Assembly (NCBI RefSeq): GCF_000959725.1
Contig: NZ_CP009323.1
Location: 2,542,001-2,606,000 of the forward strand
Direction of reading: 5' to 3'
Length of the DNA stretch: 64,000 nucleotides
Source of the DNA: Burkholderia gladioli
GTDB taxonomy: Bacteria > Pseudomonadota > Gammaproteobacteria > Burkholderiales > Burkholderiaceae
The position numbers and the translations under genes were made by a program. This document shows, in pieces, positions 1 to 10,384 of this stretch. Positions within the stretch are counted from its first letter, which is position 1. Each line of letters starts with the position of its first letter. Below the pieces are notes generated by a model. The model was not told the origin of the DNA and made no database searches. It worked only from the letters and a program-made list of their open reading frames with translations.

Positions 1-925
1 CGAGCAGCAGGTGATCGCGCGTCTGCAGGAGATGAGCGAGGGGCCGCTGGTCGGCGAGCACATCAATGCGATCTGGCGCGAGATCATGGCCGCCAGCCGC
101 TCGCTGGAAAAGACCATCCGCGTGTCCTTCCTCGGGCCGATCGGCACCTACAGCGAACAGGCGATGTTCGAATACTTCGGGCAATCGATCGAGGGGCTGC
201 CCTGCCCGTCGATCGACGAGGTGTTCCGCGGCGTCGAGGCCGGCGCCTCGGAATTCGGCATCGTGCCGGTCGAGAATTCGGCCGAGGGCGCGGTCTCGCG
301 CACGCTCGACCTGCTGCTGCACACGCAGTTGCTGATCGGCGGCGAGCTGTCGCTGCCGATCCACCACAACCTGCTCTCGCGAAGCGGCAGCCTCGACGGC
401 GTGAAGCGCGTCTGCGCGCATGCGCAGTCGCTCGCGCAATGCCAGCGCTGGCTGGCCGCCAACGCGCCGCACCTTGAGCGCCAGGCGGTGGCGAGCAACG
501 CCGAGGCGGCGCGCCTGGCCGCCGACGATCCCAGCGTGGCGGCGATCGCGGGCGACCGCGCGGCGATCCATTACGGCCTGCAGATCGCCTATTCGATGAT
601 CCAGGACGATCCGCACAACCGCACCCGCTTCGTCACCATCGGCCGCGCGCCGACCGGGCCCAGCGGCTGCGACCAGACCTCGCTGATCGTGTCGGTCAAG
701 AACGAGCCGGGCGCCGTGTTCAAGCTGCTCGAGCCGCTCGCGCGGCACGGCGTGTCGATGACGCGCTTCGAGTCGCGGCCGGCGCGAGTCGGCACCTGGG
801 AGTATTACTTCTATATCGACATCGAGGGCCATCGCGACGACGCGTCGGTGGCGGCGGCCCTGACGGAGCTCGGCGGCAAGGCCGCGTTCCTGAAGATCCT
901 CGGTTCGTATCCGCGCGCGCGCTGA
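1..925 (+). CDS. pheA: Chorismate mutase/prephenate dehydratase (P-protein), 5' partial
   Basis: The frame is open to the first base of the window, so the N-terminus lies outside. The first ~35 visible codons are the end of the AroQ-type chorismate mutase helix. The prephenate dehydratase domain follows (it opens VSFLGPIGTYSEQA), with the catalytic Thr-Arg-Phe triplet at about 623-631. The C-terminal ACT domain carries the ESRP phenylalanine-binding motif at about 770-781. The enzyme converts chorismate to prephenate and then phenylpyruvate and is normally inhibited by phenylalanine through the ACT domain. It leads the aromatic gene run; tyrA follows after a 91-base gap. Confidence 0.95.
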   Translation, partial: EQQVIARLQEMSEGPLVGEHINAIWREIMAASRSLEKTIRVSFLGPIGTYSEQAMFEYFGQSIEGLPCPSIDEVFRGVEAGASEFGIVPVENSAEGAVSRTLDLLLHTQLLIGGELSLPIHHNLLSRSGSLDGVKRVCAHAQSLAQCQRWLAANAPHLERQAVASNAEAARLAADDPSVAAIAGDRAAIHYGLQIAYSMIQDDPHNRTRFVTIGRAPTGPSGCDQTSLIVSVKNEPGAVFKLLEPLARHGVSMTRFESRPARVGTWEYYFYIDIEGHRDDASVAAALTELGGKAAFLKILGSYPRAR

Positions 926-1016
926 AGCCCGGGGCGCTGCGGCCACGGCCCGGCGCCGCATCGCTATGTCCATCCCCGCGCGGGCTTCGGCTCGCGCGTT
1001 TAACCTGGCCACTGCC

Positions 1017-1943
1017 GTGTCTGATTTTTCGTTCAACAAACTGGTGATTTTCGGCGTCGGCCTGATCGGCGGCTCGCTGGCGCGCGCGCTGCGCGAGCGC
1101 GGCACCGCGCAGGCCGGCCGCGTGATCGGCGTCGGCCGTTCGCCGGCCTCGGTCGAACGCGCGCGCGAGCTGGGCGTGGTCGACGCGATCGCCTCGCTCG
1201 ACGACGAGGCGCAACTGCGCGCCGCGCTCGATGGCGCCGACCTGGTGCTGCTGGCCGTGCCGGTCGCGCAGACCGGGCCGCTGCTGGCGCGCATCGCGCC
1301 GCTGCTCGATTCCGCCACCATCGTCACCGACGCCGGCAGTACCAAGTCCGACGTGGTGGCGGCCGCGCGCGCCGCGCTCGGCGAGAAGATCGCCCAGTTC
1401 GTGCCGGCCCACCCGATCGCCGGGCGCGAATCGAGCGGCGTCGAGGCCGCGCTGCCCGATCTCTACGTCGGCCGCAACGTGGTGATCTGCGCGCTGCCCG
1501 AGAACCCGGCCGCCTCGGTCGAACGGGTCGACGCGATGTGGCGCGCCACCGGCGCGGTGACGCGCACCATGGACCCGGCCCAGCACGACCGCGTGTTCGC
1601 CGCCGTCAGCCACCTGCCGCACGTGCTGTCGTTCGCGCTGGTCGAGCAGATCCTCGGCGAGGCCGACGCGGAACTGAAGTTCTCGTTTGCCGCCGGCGGC
1701 TTCCGCGATTTCACGCGGATCGCGGCCTCCAGCCCCGAGATGTGGCGCGATGTCTGTGTCGCCAACCGCAGCGCGCTGCTCGACGAGCTCGACGCCTACA
1801 CGCGCGTGCTGGCACGCCTGCGCGAGGCGATCGAGGCCGGCGACGGCGCGGCGCTCGAGGCAGTGTTCGTCCGTTCGCGCGCGGCGCGCACGGCATGGCA
1901 GGAGCGCGGCGGCAAGCCCGCCTCCGGCCCGGTTCAGTCTTAA
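1017..1943 (+). CDS. tyrA: Prephenate/arogenate dehydrogenase
   Basis: NAD(P)-dependent dehydrogenase of tyrosine synthesis. The Rossmann motif GVGLIGGS sits close to the N-terminus and the active-site stretch HPIAG(RESSG) is present. The GTG at 1017 is chosen because the family N-terminus ([12 protein letters not shown]) begins right there; an in-frame ATG at 966 would add 17 residues without family similarity, and neither start has a clear ribosome-binding site. Product length is about 308 residues, with no ACT domain. It ends 10 bases before aroA, so the two are surely cotranscribed. A hisC gene, which I recall between pheA and tyrA in related genomes, is absent. Confidence 0.92.
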   Translation: MSDFSFNKLVIFGVGLIGGSLARALRERGTAQAGRVIGVGRSPASVERARELGVVDAIASLDDEAQLRAALDGADLVLLAVPVAQTGPLLARIAPLLDSATIVTDAGSTKSDVVAAARAALGEKIAQFVPAHPIAGRESSGVEAALPDLYVGRNVVICALPENPAASVERVDAMWRATGAVTRTMDPAQHDRVFAAVSHLPHVLSFALVEQILGEADAELKFSFAAGGFRDFTRIAASSPEMWRDVCVANRSALLDELDAYTRVLARLREAIEAGDGAALEAVFVRSRAARTAWQERGGKPASGPVQS

Positions 1944-1953
1944 CAGGATCATT

Positions 1954-3254
1954 ATGGAATTCCTCGATCTCGGTCCGTATTCCCAGGCTTCGGGCACGGT
2001 GCGCCTGCCCGGCTCGAAGAGCATCTCGAACCGCGTGCTGCTGCTGGCCGCGTTGTCCGAGGGGGTGACGACGATCACCAACCTGCTCGACTCCGACGAC
2101 ACGCGCGTGATGCTGGCCGCGCTGGCCGCGTTGGGCGTGACGCTGTCGCGCGACGGCGACACCTGCGTGGTGACCGGCGCGGGCGGCGCGTTCCCCGCCA
2201 AGACGGCCGACCTGTTCCTCGGCAATGCCGGCACCGCGGTGCGCCCGCTGACGGCCGCGCTGGCCGTGAACGGCGGCGATTACCGCGTGCATGGCGTGCC
2301 GCGCATGCACGAGCGGCCGATCGGCGATCTGGTCGACGGGTTGCGCCAGATCGGCGCCGCGATCGACTACGAGCAGAACGAAGGTTTCCCGCCGCTGCGG
2401 ATCCGCCCGGCCGCGATCGCGATCGACGGCCCGATCCGGGTGCGCGGCGATGTCTCCAGCCAGTTCCTGACCGCGCTGCTGATGGCGCTGCCGCTGGTCG
2501 GCCAGCCGGGCGGCGCGAGCGTGCTGGAGGTGGAGGGCGAGCTGATCTCCAAGCCCTATATCGAGATCACCATCAAGCTGATGGCGCGCTTCGGCGTGCA
2601 GGTCGAGCGCGACGGCTGGCAGCGCTTCACGGTGCCGTCCACGCGCTACCGTTCGCCGGGCTCGATCATGGTGGAGGGCGATGCCTCCTCGGCTTCCTAC
2701 TTCCTGGCGGCCGGCGCGCTCGGCGGCGGCCCGCTGCGGGTCGAGGGCGTCGGCCGCGCCAGCATCCAGGGCGACGTCGGTTTCGCCTCGGCGCTGATGC
2801 GCATGGGCGCGAACGTCTCGATGGCGACGACTGGATCGAGGTGCGCGGGATCGGCCACGATCACGGCAAGCTCGAGCCGATCGACATGGACTTCAATCTG
2901 ATCCCCGACGCGGCGATGACGATCGCGGTCGCCGCGCTGTTCGCCGACGGCACCAGCACGCTGCGCAACATCGCCAGCTGGCGCGTCAAGGAAACCGACC
3001 GGATCGCCGCGATGGCGACCGAGCTGCGCAAGGTCGGTGCGACCGTGGAGGAGGGCACCGACTACCTGGTGGTGACGCCGCCCGCGCAACTGCTGCCGAA
3101 CGCGGCGATCGACACCTACGACGACCACCGCATGGCGATGTGCTTCTCGCTGGTCAGCCTAGGCGGCGTGCCGGTGCGCATCAACGACCCGAAGTGCGTG
3201 GCCAAGACCTTCCCCGACTATTTCGACCGTTTCACCGCGCTCGCCGGGCGCTGA
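1954..3254 (+). pseudogene. aroA: 3-phosphoshikimate 1-carboxyvinyltransferase (EPSP synthase), single-base frameshift
   Basis: EPSP synthase condenses shikimate-3-phosphate with phosphoenolpyruvate, step six of the shikimate pathway. From ATG 1954 the frame reads [10 protein letters not shown] and the [13 protein letters not shown] loop. At 2821-2824 the expected Met-Gly-Asp-Asp-Trp reads ATG GCG ACG ACT because one G is missing from a GGG run. Frame 1 then stops at 2901. The correct frame continues from 2823 ([15 protein letters not shown]...) to 3254, including the conserved PDAAMT and VKETDR segments. Restoring one G gives 434 codons including the stop, the normal family length. The truncated 315-residue product lacks key catalytic residues. 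Either a sequencing error or a genuine auxotrophic mutation; everything else in the gene looks intact. Confidence 0.9.
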
Positions 3255-3267
3255 GCCGTTTGTCCAG

Positions 3268-3957
3268 ATGAAATCGACCCGACCATTCCATCCGACCCCC
3301 GTCATCACGATCGACGGCCCGACCGCCTCCGGCAAGGGCACCGTCGCCGCGCTGGTGGCGGCCCACCTCGGTTTCCACCTGCTCGACAGTGGCGCGTTGT
3401 ACCGGCTCGCTGCGCTCGCGAGCCAGCGCTACGGGATCGAGCCCGACGACGAGGCGGGGCTGGCGAAGCTGGTCGACGACCTGCACATCACCTTCCGCGA
3501 GGGCTGCGCGCAGCTCGACGGGGTCGATGTTTCCGACCAGATCCGCGCCGAGGCGGTCGGCAACCGCGCCTCGGCGATCGCCGTGCACGGCGGCGTGCGA
3601 GCCGCGCTGGTGGCGCGCCAGCGGGCATTCCGCAAGACTCCGGGGCTGGTCGCGGACGGCCGCGACATGGGCACCGTGATCTTCCCCGACGCCGGCCTCA
3701 AGGTGTTCCTGACGGCGAGTGTCGAGGCCCGCGCGGCGCGCCGGTATAAGCAATTGATGCAAAAAGGTTTTTCTGCTAATATTGACAACTTGCTCCAGGA
3801 TTTGCGTGAGCGGGACGCGCGGGACAGCAATCGCGCGGCCTCGCCGCTCAAGCCCGCGGAGGATGCGAAGCTGCTCGATACCTCGGGCCTGACGATCGAA
3901 CAAGCGGTCGAGCAGGTTCTGGCCTGGTACCGGGAAGCCTCGGGCCAGCCGGCCTGA
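3268..3957 (+). CDS. cmk: Cytidylate kinase
   Basis: 229-residue (d)CMP kinase that makes (d)CDP for nucleic acid precursors. The P-loop GPTASGKG lies at residues 17-24. The NMP-binding stretch DSGALYR and the [13 protein letters not shown] segment typical of bacterial CMP kinase are visible. It starts 14 bases after aroA and precedes rpsA, the aroA-cmk-rpsA order widespread in proteobacteria. The short local stretch around 3750-3790 is more AT-rich than the rest of the gene but remains in frame. Confidence 0.95.
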   Translation: MKSTRPFHPTPVITIDGPTASGKGTVAALVAAHLGFHLLDSGALYRLAALASQRYGIEPDDEAGLAKLVDDLHITFREGCAQLDGVDVSDQIRAEAVGNRASAIAVHGGVRAALVARQRAFRKTPGLVADGRDMGTVIFPDAGLKVFLTASVEARAARRYKQLMQKGFSANIDNLLQDLRERDARDSNRAASPLKPAEDAKLLDTSGLTIEQAVEQVLAWYREASGQPA

Positions 3958-4147
3958 ACCTGGCGGTGGCGCAACGAATCAGGCAGTACCCGCAGCATGC
4001 AGTGGCAGTAGGTGCTTCAGGCGTCCGGCGCGGGCCGGTTCCCGAAGCGTGTTTCAACCCTTAACCCCGTGTGGCGATCGCACCGCCAGCCAGGCCAGGT
4101 GGCCCAGGCAAGAGAGACGGCGCGGCACCATGCACAATCCGATTTTT

Positions 4148-5860
4148 ATGTCCGACCTGCAAACCTCCACCCCGAATACCGAATCCTTTGCGGCCCTGTT
4201 CGAAGAGTCGCTGACCCGTCAAGACATGCGCGCCGGCGAAGTGATCTCCGCCGAAGTCGTGCGTGTCGACCACAACTTCGTGGTCGTCAACGCGGGTCTC
4301 AAGTCCGAGGCCTACATTCCCATCGAGGAATTCCTGAACGATCAGGGCGAGGTTGAGGTCCAGTCGGGCGATTTCGTTTCCGTCGCGATCGACGCGCTGG
4401 AAAACGGCTATGGCGACACGATCCTGTCGCGCGACAAGGCGAAGCGCCTGGCTTCGTGGCTGTCGCTGGAAAAGGCACTCGACAACAACGAACTCGTCAC
4501 CGGCACCATCACGGGCAAGGTGAAGGGCGGCATGACCGTGATGGTCAACGGCATCCGTGCCTTCCTGCCGGGTTCGCTGGTCGATACGCGTCCGGTCAAG
4601 GACACCACGCCGTACGAAGGCAAGACGCTCGAGTTCCGCGTCATCAAGCTCGATCGCAAGCGCAACAACGTGGTGCTGTCGCGCCGCGCCGTCATCGAAG
4701 CCACCCAGGGTGAAGAGCGCGCCAAGCTGCTCGAGACGCTGAAGGAAGGCGCGATCGTCAACGGCGTGGTCAAGAACATCACCGACTACGGCGCGTTCGT
4801 CGACCTCGGCGGCATCGACGGCCTGCTGCACATCACCGACATCGCATGGCGTCGCGTGCGTCACCCGAGCGAAGTCCTCTCGGTTGGCCAGGAAGTCACC
4901 GCCAAGATCCTCAAGTTCGACCAGGAAAAGAACCGCGTCTCGCTGGGCATCAAGCAGCTGGGCGACGATCCGTGGGAAGGCATCTCGCGCCGTTACCCGT
5001 CGGGCACGCGCCTGTTCGGCAAGGTCACCAACATCACCGACTACGGCGCATTCGTCGAAGTGGAATCGGGCATCGAAGGCCTGGTTCACGTGTCGGAAAT
5101 GGACTGGACCAACAAGAACGTCGCACCCTCGAAGGTTGTCCAGCTGGGCGACGAAGTCGAAGTCATGGTCCTCGAGATCGACGAAGACCGTCGTCGTATC
5201 AGCCTCGGCATGAAGCAGTGCAAGCCGAACCCGTGGGATGACTTCAGCCGCAACTTCAAGAAGGGCGACAAGATCACCGGCGCCATCAAGTCGATCACCG
5301 ACTTCGGCGTGTTCATCGGTCTGCCTGGCGGCATCGATGGCCTGGTCCACCTGTCGGACCTGTCGTGGAGCGAGTCGGGCGAGGAAGCCGTTCGCAAGTA
5401 CAAGAAGGGCGACGAAGTCGAAGCCATCGTGCTGGGCATCGATGTCGAGAAGGAACGCATCTCGCTGGGCATCAAGCAGCTCGAAGGCGATCCGTTCAGC
5501 AACTACGTCGCGATGAACGACAAGGGCTCGATCGTCGACGGCGTCGTGAAGACGGTCGACGCGAAGGGTGCCGTCGTCACGCTGACGGGCGACGTCGAAG
5601 GCTACCTGCGCGCATCGGAAATCTCGCAGGATCGCGTCGAAGACGCACGCAACGTGCTGAAGGAAGGCGACAAGGTCAACGCGATGGTGATCAACATCGA
5701 TCGCAAGTCGCGCGGTATCAACCTGTCGATCAAGGCCAAGGATTCGGCTGAGCAGCAAGAAGCCATCCGCGGTCTGCAATCCGACAGCAGCTCGGCTGCC
5801 ACCGGCACGACGAACCTCGGCGCTCTGCTGAAGGCAAAGCTCGACGGCCAGAACCAGTAA
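4148..5860 (+). CDS. rpsA: 30S ribosomal protein S1
   Basis: Six S1/OB-fold RNA-binding repeats in 570 residues, roughly at 21-87, 105-171, 192-260, 277-347, 364-434 and 451-520, each ending in a variant of the (V/I)SLGIK or ISLGMK motif. The protein tethers mRNA to the 30S subunit and allows translation of leaders without a strong Shine-Dalgarno. The start is set at ATG 4148 ([10 protein letters not shown]) by family convention. An in-frame ATG at 4130 would add six residues and has a somewhat better purine tract upstream (4111-4119). The 190-base leader between cmk and rpsA has no other gene; S1 is known to repress its own translation in enterics. Codon use is strongly biased, as expected for a highly expressed gene. 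Confidence 0.97.
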   Translation: MSDLQTSTPNTESFAALFEESLTRQDMRAGEVISAEVVRVDHNFVVVNAGLKSEAYIPIEEFLNDQGEVEVQSGDFVSVAIDALENGYGDTILSRDKAKRLASWLSLEKALDNNELVTGTITGKVKGGMTVMVNGIRAFLPGSLVDTRPVKDTTPYEGKTLEFRVIKLDRKRNNVVLSRRAVIEATQGEERAKLLETLKEGAIVNGVVKNITDYGAFVDLGGIDGLLHITDIAWRRVRHPSEVLSVGQEVTAKILKFDQEKNRVSLGIKQLGDDPWEGISRRYPSGTRLFGKVTNITDYGAFVEVESGIEGLVHVSEMDWTNKNVAPSKVVQLGDEVEVMVLEIDEDRRRISLGMKQCKPNPWDDFSRNFKKGDKITGAIKSITDFGVFIGLPGGIDGLVHLSDLSWSESGEEAVRKYKKGDEVEAIVLGIDVEKERISLGIKQLEGDPFSNYVAMNDKGSIVDGVVKTVDAKGAVVTLTGDVEGYLRASEISQDRVEDARNVLKEGDKVNAMVINIDRKSRGINLSIKAKDSAEQQEAIRGLQSDSSSAATGTTNLGALLKAKLDGQNQ

Positions 5861-5882
5861 GCCTCGCGAGGTCTGCTGAAGT

Positions 5883-6203
5883 ATGACCAAATCCGAGTTG
5901 GTCGCCCAGTTGGCAACGCGATTTCCGCAACTTGTCCTCAAGGATGCGGATTTCGCGGTGAAAACGATGCTCGATGCGATGTCGGACGCTTTGTCCAAAG
6001 GGCATCGCATCGAAATTCGCGGCTTCGGCAGCTTCGGTCTCAACCGCCGTCCGGCCCGCGTGGGCCGCAACCCGAAGTCGGGCGAGAAGGTGCAGGTACC
6101 CGAGAAGTACGTACCGCATTTCAAGCCCGGCAAGGAGTTGCGCGAACGTGTCGATGGCCGCGCCGGCGAACCGTTGAAGAACGACAGCGACGACGACGAG
6201 TGA
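5883..6203 (+). CDS. ihfB: Integration host factor beta subunit
   Basis: 106-residue HU/IHF-family DNA-bending protein. It opens [11 protein letters not shown] and has the DNA-binding arm [17 protein letters not shown] around residues 47-63. The C-terminal extension (KNDSDDDE) is longer and more acidic than in E. coli, which is common in Burkholderia. IHF beta pairs with IhfA, encoded elsewhere, to bend DNA, and it assists sigma-54 promoters such as the one proposed at 43.28 kb. It lies 22 bases after rpsA and is followed by a strong terminator. Confidence 0.96.
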   Translation: MTKSELVAQLATRFPQLVLKDADFAVKTMLDAMSDALSKGHRIEIRGFGSFGLNRRPARVGRNPKSGEKVQVPEKYVPHFKPGKELRERVDGRAGEPLKNDSDDDE

Positions 6204-6246
6204 TCGTCTCGTTGCCCGAAGCCCTGCCAACCGGCATGGCTGTGAA

Positions 6247-6272
6247 AAGCGCCCCTAGCGGGCGCTTTTTTT
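6247..6272 (+). terminator. Rho-independent terminator after ihfB
   Basis: Stem AAGCGCCC / GGGCGCTT with a 5-base loop followed by a run of seven T. It closes the aromatic/rpsA/ihfB run. Confidence 0.9.
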
Positions 6273-6394
6273 ATGCCTGCCGCCGCCTGCGCGGATCGGA
6301 TGCGCGGTTGGCGAAACGCTTCCATTACAATACGGGCACTTCAGGCGCGGCGCAGCGAGAGCACGCACGCGCAACAAGTTGACAGGAGGGCTCC

Positions 6395-6688
6395 ATGAAA
6401 TTCGTCGTCTGGCTGATCCGTGTGCTGGTGTTCGTGCTGCTGCTGGTGCTGGCGCTGGCCAATACGCAAACCGCGACGCTCAACTTCCTCGCCGGCTATA
6501 ACTGGCAGGCACCGCTGATCCTGATCGGCCTGGCATTCTTCGGCGTCGGCCTGATCGCCGGCCTGCTCTCGGCGCTGCCGGCCGTGCTGCGCATGCGTCT
6601 CGAGAACGGACGCCTCAAGCGCGACCTGCGTTCGGCCCGCGAGACCCCGGTGGTAGTCGACCAGCCGCCGATGCCGCCCGTCATTTAA
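6395..6688 (+). CDS. lapA: LapA-family (DUF1049) inner-membrane protein
   Basis: 97 residues with two hydrophobic segments (about 5-22 and 41-64) joined by the short loop around AGYNWQAPL, then a basic cytoplasmic tail. This is the DUF1049/LapA layout. LapA works with LapB in lipopolysaccharide assembly and the control of LpxC turnover in enterics. A strong ribosome-binding site (aggagg) lies ~6 bases before ATG 6395. It is followed 49 bases later by lapB. Confidence 0.88.
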   Translation: MKFVVWLIRVLVFVLLLVLALANTQTATLNFLAGYNWQAPLILIGLAFFGVGLIAGLLSALPAVLRMRLENGRLKRDLRSARETPVVVDQPPMPPVI

Positions 6689-6737
6689 CGATCGTCGGGC
6701 CGCCGCACGCGCGGCCCCGACCTAGCCTCGATACCTC

Positions 6738-7910
6738 ATGGATCTGGATTTCTGGTGGCTGCTGGCCATCCCCGTCGCGTTCGCCTTCGGCTGGGCGGCG
6801 TCCCGCTACGACCTCAAGAAGCTGTTGTCGGAGAATGCGAACCTGCCGCGCTCGTATTTTCGCGGCCTCAATTTCCTGCTCAACGAGCAACCCGACCAGG
6901 CCATCGATGCCTTCATCGAGGTCGCCAAGCTCGATCCCGAGACGGTCGAGCTGCACTTCGCGCTCGGCAACCTGTTCCGCCGGCGCGGCGAAACCGATCG
7001 CGCGATCCGCGTCCACCAGAACCTGCTGAACCGCGACGACCTGCCCGTCAACGAGCGCGATCACGCGTTGTACGAGCTGGGCCAGGATTTCCTTAAGGCC
7101 GGGCTGCTCGATCGCGCCGAGGAATCCTTCCACCGCCTCGCCGACGGCGATTACGCGCTCGGCGCGCAGCGCGCGCTGCTGACCATCTACGGCATCGAGA
7201 AGGACTGGAACAAGTCGATCCAGACGGCGCGCAAGATCGAGACCATGAGCGGCAGTTCGCTGTCGACCGAAATCGCGCAGTTCCATTGCGAGCTGGCCGG
7301 CGAGGCGCTGGCCAGGAAGGATGGCGCGGCAGCGGCCCAGCAGTTGCGCGAGGCGCTGGCCGTGAATCCGCACAACGTGCGCGCCACCATCCTGTCGGGC
7401 GAGGCGGCCGAGGCCGCCGGCGATCACCAGGCGGCGATCGCCCATTGGCGTCGCGTCGAGCAGCAGAACGCCGCCTACCTGCCCTTGGTGGCCGAGAAGC
7501 TGATGAAGGCCTATATCGCGCGCGGGCAGGCGGCCGAAGGCGCCGAACTGCTGACCGACTATGCCGATCGTTATCCCTCGAACGATCTGCTCGACGTCGC
7601 CTTCCAGTACGTGGCCGAGCTGCGCGGCGCCGATGCCGCGCACACGCTGGCGCGCACCCAGATGCAGAAGGCGCCGAACCTGTCCGGCATGCTGCACCTG
7701 CTCGATGCGCAGATCGCCACGGCCGACGAGCCGCGTCGCGGCGAACTCGAGATGATGCGCGCGCTGGTCAAGCAACGGACCAAGAACCTGCCGCGCTACA
7801 CCTGCCACGACTGCGGTTTCCGCGCACGCCTGTTCTACTGGCAGTGCCCCGGCTGCAGCGGCTGGGAGACCTACGCACCGCGGCGTGTCGAGGCCGGCGT
7901 CGCCAACTAG
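6738..7910 (+). CDS. lapB: LPS assembly protein LapB (YciM)
   Basis: 390 residues: an N-terminal membrane anchor (about 3-20), a cytoplasmic array of tetratricopeptide repeats, and a C-terminal rubredoxin-like zinc knuckle (CHDCGF...CPGCSGW, residues ~355-376). In E. coli LapB binds FtsH and LpxC and sets the rate of lipid A synthesis. The full domain order is present and the length matches the family (389 in E. coli). It is placed with lapA and directly upstream of ugd and the heptose genes, all serving LPS. Confidence 0.93.
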   Translation: MDLDFWWLLAIPVAFAFGWAASRYDLKKLLSENANLPRSYFRGLNFLLNEQPDQAIDAFIEVAKLDPETVELHFALGNLFRRRGETDRAIRVHQNLLNRDDLPVNERDHALYELGQDFLKAGLLDRAEESFHRLADGDYALGAQRALLTIYGIEKDWNKSIQTARKIETMSGSSLSTEIAQFHCELAGEALARKDGAAAAQQLREALAVNPHNVRATILSGEAAEAAGDHQAAIAHWRRVEQQNAAYLPLVAEKLMKAYIARGQAAEGAELLTDYADRYPSNDLLDVAFQYVAELRGADAAHTLARTQMQKAPNLSGMLHLLDAQIATADEPRRGELEMMRALVKQRTKNLPRYTCHDCGFRARLFYWQCPGCSGWETYAPRRVEAGVAN

Positions 7911-7981
7911 GCGCACCACACTCCGTCACGAATGCGGCGCAGAATCATGCTTAACCTCCGGAACGAATCACCGGGAAACCT

Positions 7982-9382
7982 ATGAAAATCACCATCATCG
8001 GCACCGGCTACGTCGGTCTCGTCACGGGCGCCTGTCTCGCCGAGATCGGCCATGACGTGTTCTGTCTCGACGTCGATCCGCGCAAGATCGAGATCCTGAA
8101 CCAGGGCGGGATCCCGATCCACGAACCCGGCCTCAAGGAAATCATCGCGCGCACGCGCGCGGCCGGCCGGATCACGTTCTCGACCGACGTCGCGGCCAGC
8201 GTCGCGCATGGCGAGATCCAGTTCATCGCGGTGGGCACGCCGCCCGACGAGGACGGCTCGGCCGACCTGCAATACGTGCTCGAGGCGGCCCGCAATATCG
8301 GTCGCCACATGACCGAGGCGAAGGTGATCGTCGACAAGTCGACGGTGCCGGTCGGCACCGCCCTGCGCGTGCATGGCGTGGTGGCCGAGGCGCTCGCGGC
8401 GCGCGGGCTCGGCAACAGTCCCGCGCATCGTTTCTCGGTGGTCTCGAACCCGGAATTCCTGAAGGAAGGCGCGGCCGTCGAGGACTTCATGCGGCCCGAC
8501 CGCATCGTGATCGGCGTCGACGACGACGAGGTGGGCAACGTGGCGCGCGAGAAGATGAAGAAGCTCTACGCGCCGTTCAACCGCAATCACGAGCGCACCA
8601 TCTACATGGACGTGCGCTCGGCCGAATTCACCAAGTACGCCGCCAATGCGATGCTGGCCACGCGCATCTCGTTCATGAACGAGATGTCGAACCTGGCCGA
8701 GCGCGTGGGTGCCGACATCGAGGCGGTGCGCCGCGGCATCGGCTCCGATCCGCGCATCGGCTATCACTTCCTCTATGCCGGCGTCGGCTACGGCGGCTCG
8801 TGCTTCCCGAAGGACGTGCAGGCGCTGATCCGCACTGCGGCCGAGAACGGCCAGCCGCTGCGGATCCTCGACGCGGTCGAGGCCGTCAACCACGCGCAGA
8901 AGAGCGTGCTGCTGGCCAAGATCGAGCAGCGCTTCGGCACCGATCTGTCGGGGCGCACCTTCGCCGTCTGGGGCCTGGCCTTCAAGCCCAATACCGACGA
9001 CATGCGCGAGGCGCCGAGCCGAACCCTGATCGCCTCGCTGCTGGCGCGCGGCGCTTCGGTGCGCGCCTACGATCCGGTCGCGATCGACGAGGCGCGCCGC
9101 GTGTTCGCGCTCGACCTGGGCGACGATGCCGCCGCGCAGGCGGGCCTGGCCTTCGTGCCGAGCAAGGAAGAGGCCGTCACGGGCGCCGACGCGCTGGTGG
9201 TGGTCACCGAATGGAAGGAATTCAAGAGTCCCGACTTCGCGCATCTGAAGTCGGTGCTCAACGCGCCGGTGATCTTCGACGGGCGCAATCTCTACGAACC
9301 CGAGGCGATGGCCGAACTCGGGATCGACTACCACGCTATCGGACGTCCGCATGTCGCAGCCCAATCCTCCGCGCGCGGCTGA
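7982..9382 (+). CDS. ugd: UDP-glucose 6-dehydrogenase
   Basis: 466-residue NAD-dependent enzyme oxidising UDP-glucose to UDP-glucuronate, the precursor of 4-amino-4-deoxy-arabinose for lipid A and of capsule or exopolysaccharide sugars. The Rossmann motif GTGYVG is at residues 7-12 and the catalytic cysteine is Cys274 in GGSCFPKD. All three UDPG/MGDP dehydrogenase domains are present. Its last 32 bases overlap the start of hldA, suggesting translational coupling. Confidence 0.95.
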   Translation: MKITIIGTGYVGLVTGACLAEIGHDVFCLDVDPRKIEILNQGGIPIHEPGLKEIIARTRAAGRITFSTDVAASVAHGEIQFIAVGTPPDEDGSADLQYVLEAARNIGRHMTEAKVIVDKSTVPVGTALRVHGVVAEALAARGLGNSPAHRFSVVSNPEFLKEGAAVEDFMRPDRIVIGVDDDEVGNVAREKMKKLYAPFNRNHERTIYMDVRSAEFTKYAANAMLATRISFMNEMSNLAERVGADIEAVRRGIGSDPRIGYHFLYAGVGYGGSCFPKDVQALIRTAAENGQPLRILDAVEAVNHAQKSVLLAKIEQRFGTDLSGRTFAVWGLAFKPNTDDMREAPSRTLIASLLARGASVRAYDPVAIDEARRVFALDLGDDAAAQAGLAFVPSKEEAVTGADALVVVTEWKEFKSPDFAHLKSVLNAPVIFDGRNLYEPEAMAELGIDYHAIGRPHVAAQSSARG

Positions 9383-10328
9383 GGCCGCCGCCAGCGTCGC
9401 GACGGTGCCGCGCGAACGGCTCGCCGCATCGCGCGTGCTTGTGGTCGGCGACGTGATGCTCGACCGCTACTGGTTCGGCAACGTCAACCGGATCTCGCCC
9501 GAGGCGCCGGTGCCGGTGGTGCATGTGCAGCGGCAGGAAGAGCGGCTCGGCGGCGCGGCCAACGTGGCGCGCAACATCGTCACGCTCGGCGCGAACGCGG
9601 GCCTGCTCTGCGTGGTCGGCACCGACGAGCCGGGCGAGCGCATCGTCGGCCTGCTTGGCGAGAGCGGCGTGGAAACCCACCTCGAGCGCGACGCGCAACT
9701 GCCCACCACCATCAAGCTGCGCGTGCTGGCTCAGCAGCAGCAGTTGCTGCGCGTGGACTTCGAGGCCTCGCCCCAGCACGAGGTGCTGCTGGCGGGGCTG
9801 GCGCGCTTCGACACGCTGCTGCCCTCGCACGGCGTGGTGCTGATGTCCGACTACGCCAAGGGCGGCCTCACGCATGTCACCACCATGATCGCCAAGGCGC
9901 GCGCGGCGGGCCTGCCGGTGCTGGTCGACCCGAAGGGCGCCGACTGGGCGCGCTACCGCGGTGCCTCGCTGATCACGCCGAACCGGGCCGAGCTGCGCGA
10001 AGTAGTGGGTGGCTGGCATTCCGAGGACGACCTGCGCGCGCGGGTGCGCGAGCTGCGCGCCTCGCTGGCGCTCGACGCGCTGCTGCTGACGCGCTCGGAA
10101 GAGGGCATGACGCTGTTCTCCGAGGCCGGCGAGCTGAACGTGCCGGCGCTCGCGCGCGAGGTGTTCGACGTGTCCGGCGCGGGCGACACGGTGATCGCCA
10201 CCGTCGCGGCCATGCTCGGCGCGGGGCTCTCGCTCGACGCGGCCGTGATGCTGGCCAATCGCGCGGCCGGCATCGTGGTCGGCAAGCTCGGCACGGCCAC
10301 CGTCGAATATGGCGAACTGTTCAACTGA
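9351..10328 (+). CDS. hldA: D-glycero-beta-D-manno-heptose-7-phosphate kinase
   Basis: 325-residue PfkB/ribokinase-fold kinase. It shows GGAANVARN near the N-terminus and the anion-hole/catalytic motif DVSGAGDT near residues 275-282. It phosphorylates heptose 7-phosphate at C1 in ADP-heptose synthesis. In E. coli this domain is fused to an adenylyltransferase (HldE); here the protein ends after the kinase, so the adenylyltransferase (HldC) must be encoded elsewhere. It begins inside the end of ugd (ATG 9351) without an obvious Shine-Dalgarno and is followed by hldD after 56 bases. Confidence 0.9.
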   Translation: MSQPNPPRAAEAAASVATVPRERLAASRVLVVGDVMLDRYWFGNVNRISPEAPVPVVHVQRQEERLGGAANVARNIVTLGANAGLLCVVGTDEPGERIVGLLGESGVETHLERDAQLPTTIKLRVLAQQQQLLRVDFEASPQHEVLLAGLARFDTLLPSHGVVLMSDYAKGGLTHVTTMIAKARAAGLPVLVDPKGADWARYRGASLITPNRAELREVVGGWHSEDDLRARVRELRASLALDALLLTRSEEGMTLFSEAGELNVPALAREVFDVSGAGDTVIATVAAMLGAGLSLDAAVMLANRAAGIVVGKLGTATVEYGELFN

Positions 10329-10384
10329 GCGACGCGCGCGATGCGCGCCGCTTCGTACTTACATCTTCTGACAGCAGGACGATC

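Noticed and set aside
2841..3254. Separate 137-codon gene after aroA
   Set aside because: Its peptide is the C-terminal third of EPSP synthase; it is the same gene after a frameshift, not a new one.
4061..6325. Long open frame of 754 codons on the minus strand across rpsA and ihfB
   Set aside because: It is opposite two certain ribosomal/IHF genes; long antisense frames are expected at this G+C content and the peptide is not protein-like.
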